Positions 55,914 through 64,000 of a DNA stretch of 64,000 nucleotides are shown here, piece after piece. Source of the DNA: Carposina sasakii (lineage: Eukaryota; Arthropoda; Insecta; Lepidoptera; Carposinidae). Location of the stretch: the NCBI GenBank assembly GCA_014607495.2, contig CP053160.1, positions 9,300,001-9,364,000 on the forward strand, written 5' to 3'. Under the pieces are notes generated by a model. That model had not been told where the DNA came from, did not search any database, and saw nothing but the letters and a program-made list of their open reading frames with translations. The translations under genes and the position numbers were made by a program. Positions within the stretch are counted from its first letter, which is position 1. Every line of letters begins with the position of its first letter.

Positions 55914-56101
55914 ATATCTTCATCGAAGTCACTGTCAGACGATTCCATTTTGAAGACGTATTCACTCCGCAACACTTAATACGAGAATGATCTAAAAATG
56001 AGACATATCGCGCCACAACACAACACATTAGTATGAACTCTTCGCGACACAACAGACGGCGCCCCAACACACCCCGACATAGCAATATGAACCTAGCTTA
56101 A

Positions 56102-56850
56102 GAACGAACTATTGTCTGCTGCGTAACGCTATCCACTAGCAAGCAAAATCAGCAAAATCTATATTTGACGGTTTGACGATATAGGTTTGTGCCTGTCCCA
56201 TTTGACGGTTTGACGATTCGATATACGTTCGTGGCTTGTCCCACAGTTGAACGCGTCGAAACAAAAAAGTATCAAAAGTAGTCTTCAAAACGTAACTTAA
56301 TAAGTTACAAACACAAATTACTCAAGCAGTTGTGAAGCTTATCTTGCAAAACCAGAGGTTTTTTGCCCCGACTCGGAAGCGAGACGTTTGTTACGTTTGA
56401 CACTATCAGGTGCTAAGTGTTAATGTGCTATAGTTTTTCAACTTCTAAGTCCTGCGCATTGTTATGGAACTAAAGAAAATAAGTGCAGCAGTGTTAGAGT
56501 TACAAATACACTAGCGCCTATGTCAAAGGTCCTTGTAATTGAAGCTAAGACTAATTCATACACAAGAAATATGCATGAAATGTAGGGATTAAAGATATTT
56601 CCGAAGAAACTTTTATATACAGACTACATGGTATTAAAGTTACATAGCTCGGGGGCAGTTCTTGAAAAATTTTGAGCCGAAACGCAACTACTAACGAACC
56701 GTTAACGAAACGCAGTGCGAAGCAATATATACTTGTACTTACCGCTTGGGTAATAAGTTATATTTTAGCATGCATCGGTCGCGAGTATGACAGAATGAAA
56801 ACAAATATCTGTCTCGTGCTGAAATGTGTCTAATTACGTCACCGTAAAGT
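56102..56850. other. Intron sequence, nothing recognised
   Basis: A local repeat 'tttgacggtttgacgat' occurs twice near 56163-56220. No gene. Confidence 0.35.
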
Positions 56851-57058
56851 AATTATTGCTTTGAATATTGAATTGTATCAGGCGTCACTATTCGGAAGTT
56901 CAAATCTCTATTGAGGGATCGCCCACCACCGGGCCCTATACCCTCCGCTGACCCTCGGATCTGCCTACTCATGATCACGAACACAAGACACTACAGTCGC
57001 AACGAGAAGCCAGATCCAAGCACCTAGCATGCAACCATAAATACATAGCTGCTAATCC

Positions 57059-57128
57059 GAAAACCAATTAAAATTTTAATCGACATATGTTTCGCCAACA
57101 CCCGTGGCATCATCAGGATTAGTTTTCC
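57059..57128 (-). ncRNA. Hammerhead ribozyme, type I (P7 left arm)
   Basis: Identical on the - strand to the P1 ribozyme: CTGATGA, GCCA...TGGC, GAAA, CATATG, GTC, GATTA, GTTTTC. Predicted cleavage lies between 57082 and 57081. Confidence 0.85.
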
Positions 57129-57405
57129 ATGTTAGTTCTATCTACCGAACCAACTAACTAACAACTAAAACCAATGTATTGCAAATCATTTTTATACCCT
57201 CAATCAACATAAAAAAATAAATGTTAATACCTACATATTAGTTTAGAAATGTAAAATTATTATAGATAAATAATTATTAAAAATATACATTAGTTATTAA
57301 TTGTTAAATTATTAGAAGAAAAATAAATTTATAATAATATTAAATATATATATATAAAAAGACCATATCAAGGCTGTACGACAAAGTCATTACCTTTGTC
57401 CGATC

Positions 57406-58295
57406 CTATTGACTTTGACATTGACAGATTGCAGCCAAAACTGGGCTAGTGTTTACAAAATCTATTTGATTATTTACCAAATTAATACCTGAAAATTTTG
57501 CTTTCATAATTTCTAGTTTTTCTAAAATAGACAGACGGATGCCTTTATCTGCAACATGTAGAACTCTTAACTCATTATTATCTGCCAGGGAGTGGCCCGC
57601 CTGGAGTAAATGTTCGGCAAAGTTGGATTTATTAGGATTACCATTTCTAAAAGCTGATATATGTTCCTTGTATCGAACATTAAAACTGCGACCAGTTTGT
57701 CCAATGTAACAAGCATCACATTCATCACACTTCAACTGGTATACACCTGATTTCTTTTTAAGTTCCAACTTTTGTTTTGTGTTAATTAACTTTTGTAATG
57801 AATTATAAGTCCTAAACGCCACAAATATGTCTTCTTTTTTTAATAATTTAGATAATTTTTCTGAAAAACCTCCATAATATGTCAAACTACCAGTGTATGG
57901 TTTTTGAATCTGATCAACTTTAGGGTACAACATTTGTTTAACCAAAATGTTTTCCTTTTTATTGACCAGATTATAAATTAATTGAGGACTGTACCCATTA
58001 GATCTGGCAATTTGAACAATGGTATTAAATTCTTTATTATAATTGTAATTGTTAAGCGGTAAAGTTACCAGTCTATGTATCATAGACTTATAAGCCGCTA
58101 ATTTATGTTGCCATGGGTGGAAAGAATCAACCGGTATTGTGACATCTGTATGGGTAGGTTTCCGGTATACAGCAAAATCATGAAATTTATCTAATCTTGA
58201 TATAGTTAAATCCAAAAAATTTATGCTATTATTAACTTCTTCTTCAATTTTGAATTTAATTTTGGCATGCTTGGTATTAATTTTGTTGACAAAAA
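57406..58295 (-). CDS. Penelope-like RT end plus GIY-YIG endonuclease (left copy)
   Basis: The frame is open from the junction at 58295 to the stop at 57406; there is no ATG because the 5' part is missing. It starts FVNKINTKHAKIKFKIEEEV, then NFLDLTISR, FAVYRKPTHTD and FHPWQHKLAAYKS, the C-terminal reverse transcriptase/thumb region of Penelope-like elements. A GIY-YIG endonuclease follows: SGVYQLKCDECDACYIGQTG with a Cys cluster, then RYKEHISAFR and FAEHLLQAGH. The C-terminus is VLAAICQCQSQ. In family terms the nuclease nicks target DNA for cDNA priming. The upstream RT palm motifs are lost. This copy is antisense to Camta. Confidence 0.9.
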
Positions 58296-58885
58296 GGTAC
58301 AGTCCTCAATTAATTTATAATCTGGTCAATAAAAAGGAAAACATTTTGGTTAAACAAATGTTGTACCCTAAAGTTGATCAGATTCAAAAACCATACACTG
58401 GTAGTTTGACATATTATGGAGGTTTTTCAGAAAAATTATCTAAATTATTAAAAAAAGAAGACATATTTGTGGCGTTTAGGACTTATAATTCATTACAAAA
58501 GTTAATTAACACAAAACAAAAGTTGGAACTTAAAAAGAAATCAGGTGTATACCAGTTGAAGTGTGATGAATGTGATGCTTGTTACATTGGACAAACTGGT
58601 CGCAGTTTTAATGTTCGATACAAGGAACATATATCAGCTTTTAGAAATGGTAATCCTAATAAATCCAACTTTGCCGAACATTTACTCCAGGCGGGCCACT
58701 CCCTGGCAGATAATAATGAGTTAAGAGTTCTACATGTTGCAGATAAAGGCATCCGTCTGTCTATTTTAGAAAAACTAGAAATTATGAAAGCAAAATTTTC
58801 AGGTATTAATTTGGTAAATAATCAAATAGATTTTGTAAACACTAGCCCAGTTTTGGCTGCAATCTGTCAATGTCAAAGTCAATAG
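58296..58885 (+). CDS. Penelope-like GIY-YIG endonuclease (right copy)
   Basis: From YSPQLIYNLVNKKENILV the protein is residue-for-residue identical to the left copy down to VLAAICQCQSQ and stop, carrying the same GVY...CYIGQTGR endonuclease motif. It begins later than the left copy, so the RT C-terminus is shorter. The open frame upstream of 58296 (from 58223) is only the antisense of the left copy's coding region. Confidence 0.9.
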
Positions 58886-59160
58886 GATCGGACAAAGGTA
58901 ATGACTTTGTCGTACAGCCTTGATATGGTCTTTTTTTATATATATTTAATATTATTATAAATTTATTTTTCTTCTAATAATTTAACAATTAATAACTAAT
59001 GTATATTTTTAATAATTATTTATCTATAATAATTTTACATTTCTAAACTAATATGTAGGTATTAACATTTATTTTTTTATGTTGATTGAGGGTATAAAAA
59101 TGATTTGCAATACATTGGTTTTAGTTGTTAGTTAGTTGGTTCGGTAGATAGAACTAACAT

Positions 59161-59230
59161 GGAAAACTAATCCTGATGATGCCACGGGTGTTGGCGAAAC
59201 ATATGTCGATTAAAATTTTAATTGGTTTTC
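59161..59230 (+). ncRNA. Hammerhead ribozyme, type I (P7 right arm)
   Basis: Same core as the left arm in + orientation, so it would be present in Camta pre-mRNA. CTGATGA at 59172, GAAA at 59195, GTC at 59205-59207. Confidence 0.85.
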
Positions 59231-59659
59231 GGATTAGCAGCTATGTATTTATGGTTGCATGCTAGGTGCTTGGATCTGGCTTCTCGTTGCGACTGTAGTG
59301 TCTTGTGTTCGTGATCATGAGTAGGCAGATCCGAGGGTCAGCGGAGGGTATAGGGCCCGGTGGTGGGCGATCCCTCAATAGAAATTATTGCTTTGTTCTG
59401 AGCGTCTACAACGGTTCCGTTTCGGCTTCATTCCAACTCGAGACTTCGAGAATTGGCTCTCTAGTCAAGTTTCATATGACACAGGGAATCCTAGTGTGGA
59501 AACCAAGGCACCCCATAAATGTATGCCTATGTGTTTTGTCCAATAAATAAATAAAAATAAAATAAATATAAATAAATGGTGTATGTTTGTATTATGTATT
59601 AAAGTAGATTTTTTAAGCTAAAGCATATATCTACTATACTATAGAGGGAACAAGACAAG

Positions 59660-59725
59660 TGTGGACTGAAAAGGGGGAGGCCTTTGCCCAGCAGTGGGAC
59701 ACGGTATAGGCTATTAAAAAAAGCA
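59660..59725 (+). repeat. LINE 3' end scrap
   Basis: 'gggggaggcctttgcccagc' and 'agtgggacacggtataggct', related to but distinct from the RTE-like family above. Confidence 0.55.
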
Positions 59726-59794
59726 TATTTGTCTATGGTTTAAAAGATTAATATAAATACACACATATACGTAATATACAGTTAACATAATTCT

Positions 59795-59860
59795 CGAAAT
59801 GGGATAATTAGAACTGCAAGGTCGTTAAGGAGATTCGACAGCCACGTTCAGTAGATGTGA
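59795..59860 (-). repeat. Repeat R short fragment
   Basis: 'ctcgaaatgggataattaga' and 'aggagattcgacagccacgt'. Confidence 0.5.
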
Positions 59861-59905
59861 ATTACAAATTTACAATTAAAACAAGTGCGAGTTGAACTCG
59901 CGTGA

Positions 59906-60458
59906 AGAGGGTTCCGTACGATGTTACCTATCATGTTTTCCACCTGCAAATGTAAGTTGGTACGCACAATATTGAGTGATTTACCATGTTATTTTAATAT
60001 CATGGACTTCTTATAGGTTTTCCTATAATCTATAAGGAGAAAACTAATTTCTGTATTTTTTTCAAAATTTTAGGTTCAGTAGTTTCGGAGATAAGGGGGG
60101 GGGGAATGGTCAATCTTCGTCTATTTTCTTGAATAACTTGGAAACTATTTATTTTAAAATTACAAAAAAATACATTTAAGATCTTCTCAACAAGACCTTT
60201 CATTTGATATGCCACACGATGCAGTTTTCAGATTTTTTTTTTAAATTTTCCCCTTCCCCCGCAAAAATGACCCCCCATATACAGATTTCATCTGCTCACG
60301 TCACACCTCTGTGTTTGGGTCACAGGAATTGATATGTGTACCAAATTTCAACTTAATCGGTCTAATAGATTCGGAGATAATTGACTGTAAGCGACGGACG
60401 GACAGACACGAGTGATCCTATAAGGGTTCCGTTTTTGTATTCAGACGTACGGAACTCT
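59906..60458. repeat. Interspersed repeat with AGGGTTCCGTAC ends
   Basis: 'agagggttccgtac' at the left and 'gtacggaactct' at the right are inverted. Internal 'ctataagggttccgtttttg' and 'acggacggacagacacgagt' are phrases common in insect genomes. Noncoding and unclassified. Confidence 0.65.
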
Positions 60459-62008
60459 TATCTCCCTTAATAAATTAAATAAATTATCTACGCTTGGGAC
60501 GCGATACGCATCTAAACTAATATGAAATGTGGGAAATAAAAATACCATAATGTAAAAGCGATACCAATTCTGCCAATATTTCTCATCACTTCTTCGTAAT
60601 AAGAAAATTTATGCTCTCATAAAATCACCTTTATGTCGTACTGGTTAGGTAATACTGACGTCTGTATGAAATAAATTTTATTTTATCTTCTTTTACTTTC
60701 TTTGGGTCCTTTATTTGAGAGAAATTTTTAGGGTTTCGTATCAAATTGTATTAAGTATAAAAATTTTGTGAAGAGTAAACTCAAGTTTTCAATAAATTAT
60801 TATATTAATGCAGCGACTATACCGTATATAATATTATGTTTGCTTTTTAAGTGAATGGTTAAACTAAGCGATTTTAATTCTGTTATGGCTGAATAAGAAA
60901 CTTTTTACCTTCAGACTATTTGACAGTAGAAAAAATCGTTCCTCGAGGGCGCATACACACGCACAAATCATGCACTGTGTAAGCAGGTTTATAATTCATT
61001 ACTAGCTTCATTCATCAATTTTTTAACTTTTACGTTGAAAACGAGCAATGAATTACAAACTTATGTCAAACGTCACAAAAGAACAGAGGCAGTGGAGTTG
61101 CTGGTTAGTATTTTATATCTACATGTAGATATTTTAAAGCAAGTACTGGTATCAGCAAAACGTGGTGGCTTCATTATACAGCCGTCTAACTGGGGAGCTT
61201 CTCCCAAAACAGACAGACGGACGTTTCCGTCTCTTTCCTTAACTAATTCAGGTTAAGGCGGTGTGCTTACTTGCAGAGATTTTGTATGATGCTAATCCAA
61301 AAAGGATTTAAGTTTAGTTATTCGTATTTTATTCAGCACATCAAACGCATTGGTTGCTAACTATTATTATTATTTGCGATTATAGGTAATATTTCTGAAA
61401 CGCATTATAGTACGATATTACTTTACATTCTGTTTACTATCATGTAAGTGAGAATTTTATTTAGCATTCTAAATTATAAACTGTCATTTTAAAAAATGTA
61501 TTATAGGTAATTTTTTGTGCTAAACTGAGGGTCTCTTCCTTGATATTTTCTTCTAAAACGACTCTTCTCGTTACTCATTAGTCACAACATAGTCACAAGC
61601 GAGGGTAATAAAGTGTTATAACTTTTTCATCACACCACCCCTTTCGGTGGAACAAGGGCACAGATGATGATGCGATATGATTACGTTGATTAAAATTAAG
61701 TTAATATCTACAAAAGTGATCCATTCTCCAAAAACCTGCCCGCCCAACCCATACGATAATCTATCACACCCAACTCCGATTCGAATAAACCGGTTTCTCT
61801 GTCCAAAAGAGATTTCCGCCTTAACTAATTCCGTCTACTTAAGTATGCCACGACGGGTCAGGATTATACTCGGGCAATAAATCTGGACCCGAAAGGACCC
61901 GATGTGCTTATAAATTTAACAGGCCAAGTGAGCTTGTTATTTTTCTTCCTTTTCGTTAACAGTGCGTGATGTAACGTGTTAAATTGTGTTGTAGATGTGA
62001 GTAGATAT
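60459..62008. other. Intron sequence, nothing recognised
   Basis: The short frames at 61035 and 61677 have no resemblance to known proteins and no splice signals. Confidence 0.35.
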
Positions 62009-62011
62009 TAA

Positions 62012-62226
62012 GGCCGACCCCACATTCGGCGTGCGTGAACCTCGATCTATGAGCGGCTGGTCGCTCATAGATCGCGGGGTGCTGCCAGCGTGCTCGCGGC
62101 GTTCACTCTGTACATACGCCGCACGCTTATAAATCGCAGCGCGCACGCTGCGTTGTCGCGGCAGGAACGCGACGTTTTCGTCGTTAGCACGCTCCAGGAT
62201 CGCGCACGCCGAATGTGGGGTCAGCC
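62012..62226. repeat. GC-rich MITE, TAA target duplication (Harbinger-like)
   Basis: 'ggccgaccccacattcggcg' and 'gccgaatgtggggtcagcc' are inverted ends flanked by TAA (62009-62011 and 62227-62229). The interior is strikingly GC- and CpG-rich and contains further inverted pieces (cgatctatgagcg / cgctcatagatcg). Confidence 0.8.
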
Positions 62227-62619
62227 TAAGAACAGAAAAAGGATGTTGTATATAGAAAATATACAGGTTTTCTAATATAAAGATACAACACTCGCTACAT
62301 TTTCATACATATTATAGAAATAATATACAGTAAAAACTTTTAAACACTTATTTGATACAAAAAAAACCAGAATAAGTCACGATAAATCTATTTATTCACA
62401 CATAAACTCTCATAAATAAACTCCGAATGATTTCACCACCGTCGTACGAAAAACTGGGATTTGATTACATATCACGACTCCAATTCTCGCGTCCTTCGAC
62501 ATATCTCTAAAATAGAGTTATTTGTGCGTACCTACAGCTTGGTAATGTGTAGGCATAGTATCATCTGCGTATTATTGTGATTAATATGTACTGTTCCTGT
62601 TATCATAATTCTATTGTCT

Positions 62620-62880
62620 TCAGCCTATTGCAGTCCACTGCTGGACGTGGGCCTCCTCCAGGGTATGCCATAAGGCTACTGCCACAGGGGGTTAGTGCCC
62701 ATATTCACCACGCTGGGTAGGCGGACTGGTGCCCACAGTGTGATTTACAACTATATTGTCAGCATGGGAGGCGCTGCTGCCCACCTCTCGGAAAACCCTT
62801 AATCGCCTCGTACGATACCCACGGACAGGCATGAGGTGGTACAAAGTCTACTCTGCCGGCACCACTCGGCTGATTGAATA
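62620..62880 (-). repeat. RTE-like LINE 3' fragment, long copy
   Basis: 'cagcctattgcagtccactg' to 'cgcctcgtacgatacccacg' and 'actctgccggcaccactcgg'. Confidence 0.8.
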
Positions 62881-63552
62881 TTTGTGTCGAGTTTAAAAAT
62901 GTCGAGAGACGCGAGAATCGGGGCCCAGCTTATAAATCACGCCCTTCATACGTGGCCGGTGTAACAAGTGAATTTGTACTAAATTAAGTTATTTTCTTTA
63001 TTCCCAAAACGTATTACAAACAGGTTCCCGAAACAACACGAAATTATATTTTATATGGAATCTAATTATTTTTTTGTTCGCAATCCTTTTTGGGATACGT
63101 AACTCTTTTGTTCAGAGAAAATTATTAAAGGTTGGTTTATTGCGGGGAGTTTTTTTTTTTTTCATAATTTGTATTTCTGGGAAATAAATGGTTTTTGACC
63201 CGGTAAATCAAATAAACACGCTTGTAAAATGCCATAACTCTCATAAAATAAATGAATACCTTACAAGTTTACAACAATACATTACAGTATTACAAGTTAC
63301 ATTTAATAGCAGGGGGCGATAAAAGTTTATGAATAGAATAGCTAAGACAGGGATACCTTGGTAACTAAGTATAGTAATAAGTGAAAGCATAAAGGTTTTA
63401 TCTAAGCTTCAGGTTTTGGGACATAATAATATGACCCTCAAAATAAAAAATAAAATAAAATTGCTACGCTATGAGCGGCAGTATAGTTTAAAATGTTCTT
63501 TAAATGAAAATTGGTGGTCAGGGATTAATATTTTCATATTTTATTGTTTCAG
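62881..63552. other. 3' end of the intron, no element recognised
   Basis: AT-rich, leading into the TTATTGTTTCAG acceptor at 63552. Confidence 0.5.
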
Positions 63553-63620
63553 GAAATTGCAGCCATCCTCATCAGCTTCGACAAACACAGCGATTGGCAG
63601 TCCAAAGAGGTCAAAATACG
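63553..63620 (+). CDS. Camta: Camta internal exon, continuation of CG-1 domain
   Basis: This 68-nt exon follows a TTATTGTTTCAG acceptor and ends at a GTAAGC donor (63621). It reads EIAAILISFDKHSDWQSKEV, then KI plus the first two bases of an Arg codon. In CAMTA proteins the sequence E-I-A-A-x-L-I-x-F-x-K-H directly follows the RHRWNTNE block. Phase 0 matches the end of the exon at 1840..1931, so the two would splice without residue loss. The rest of the CG-1 domain (Y-R-K-D-G-Y-x-W-K region) must lie downstream of the window. Codon content and conservation contrast sharply with the surrounding repeats. Whether another exon intervenes cannot be fully excluded, but the protein motif leaves no gap for one. 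Confidence 0.9.
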
Positions 63621-64000
63621 GTAAGCGTCTTTTCGATGTTAAACTATTTCACACTTTTTTTTTTATCGAAATGAAGAGTGGCTTAACCTACTGCTAGGTA
63701 AAAGCGTTCCAAACTTTTCCTTTTAAGGAGGTTCTTAACTATATTTGCCTAACAAGTAAATAAGTAAGCAAATTATCAACTTGGTACTGGCTTTTGCCCG
63801 CGTAGATAACAGAATGTAGTCTGTGTCCTGCTTCGTATTATATTATTATTATATTATTATATATTATACATGTAAGTATACAAATTACCTAACCTTGTAC
63901 CTAATTTAAAGTTTGGTAATGTATAAAGAATAATAAAAAATGTGGTGTCGTGGGACACCAGGTAAGAACGAAGTTCCTTCGGCTAATGTAGAATCGATAC
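63621..64000. other. Start of the next Camta intron
   Basis: It begins with GTAAGC. It contains a TTATTATTA-rich stretch near 63836-63870 and no recognised gene. Confidence 0.5.

Larger units (their letters stand above)
55458..56098. mobile_element. PIF/Harbinger-derived element, TAA target duplication
   Basis: The ends 'agctaggttcatattgctgt' and 'atagcaatatgaacctagct' are inverted repeats of about 32 nt, flanked by TAA at 55455-55457 and 56099-56101. A 3-bp TWA duplication is the PIF/Harbinger signature. The interior holds a MADF-domain remnant and a nested 32-nt palindrome. 641 bp, non-autonomous. Confidence 0.8.
56864..59382. mobile_element. Penelope-like element P7, head-to-head double copy
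   Basis: A 13-bp duplication 'aattattgctttg' (56851-56863 and 59383-59395) brackets the whole structure, so it inserted as one unit. The left arm 56907-57995 and right arm 58296-59382 are complementary, apparently differing only in a TA/A-run microsatellite near 57340/58940. Between them 57996-58295 is single-copy and continues the coding frame of the - strand copy. Each arm contains the end of the polyprotein frame, a 3' region and an outer terminal unit with a hammerhead. A tail 'gtatcaggcgtcactattcg' precedes the left arm. Confidence 0.9.
1932..63552 (+). other. Camta: Camta intron of about 61.6 kb inside the CG-1 coding region
   Basis: GTGAGT at 1932 and TTTCAG ending at 63552 bound this interval, and the flanking exons join in phase 0. 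All transposons listed below fall inside it, in both orientations. I saw no other exon-like stretch with both splice signals and a recognisable host protein. Confidence 0.85.

Noticed and set aside
58223..58295. N-terminal extension of the right-hand Penelope protein
   Set aside because: This stretch is the antisense of the left copy's coding sequence; the true element sequence starts at the junction at 58296.
1..64000. CRISPR array, bacterial operon or prophage
   Set aside because: No regularly spaced direct repeats, no ribosome-binding-site-led gene clusters; splice signals and retroelements show eukaryotic DNA.

Overview
The window is AT-rich, crowded with transposable elements, and looks like nuclear DNA of an insect, most probably a moth or butterfly. 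Evidence for this: an RTE-type LINE with (ATG)n tails, Penelope-like retroelements, tRNA-derived SINEs, many families of short inverted-repeat elements, and two short exons matching an insect CAMTA transcription factor. The species cannot be named from sequence alone.

The only host gene I can support is Camta, on the + strand. Exon 1840..1931 and exon 63553..63620 both have clean AG/GT borders and read in one frame into the conserved CG-1 DNA-binding domain (...RHRWNTNE | EIAAILISFDKH...). If they are consecutive exons, everything between them (1932..63552, about 61.6 kb) is one intron that interrupts the CG-1 domain. The outer ends of the window are also intron.

The intron is layered mobile DNA. 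At 9.2-13.0 kb lies a decayed DNA transposon with terminal inverted repeats, a 4-bp target duplication and a transposase gene with at least three frameshifts on the - strand. At 13.1-15.1 kb a frameshifted LINE is inserted into another repeat. At 20.9-23.3 kb is a 5'-truncated but open RTE retrotransposon on the - strand, flanked by a 13-bp target duplication. At 45.3-49.9 kb is a complete DNA transposon with perfect 35-bp inverted repeats (39 bp counting TATA), an uninterrupted 802-codon transposase gene and a probable 5'-UTR intron. At 56.9-59.4 kb is a Penelope-like insertion made of two head-to-head copies, forming inverted arms of about 1.09 kb, each ending in a GIY-YIG endonuclease reading frame.

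The Penelope-like copies carry a recognisable type I hammerhead ribozyme in their terminal repeats. Five ribozyme cores are readable, in two sequence types. Around these lie SINEs, RTE 3' fragments, a PIF/Harbinger-derived element with a MADF-domain remnant, a palindromic element rich in DRE-like TATCGATA octamers, and several hairpin or MITE-like elements whose target duplications can be read.

The retroelements and transposons do not form a pathway with Camta. Their shared context is that all are carried in Camta pre-mRNA, where they may affect splicing, dsRNA formation and chromatin.
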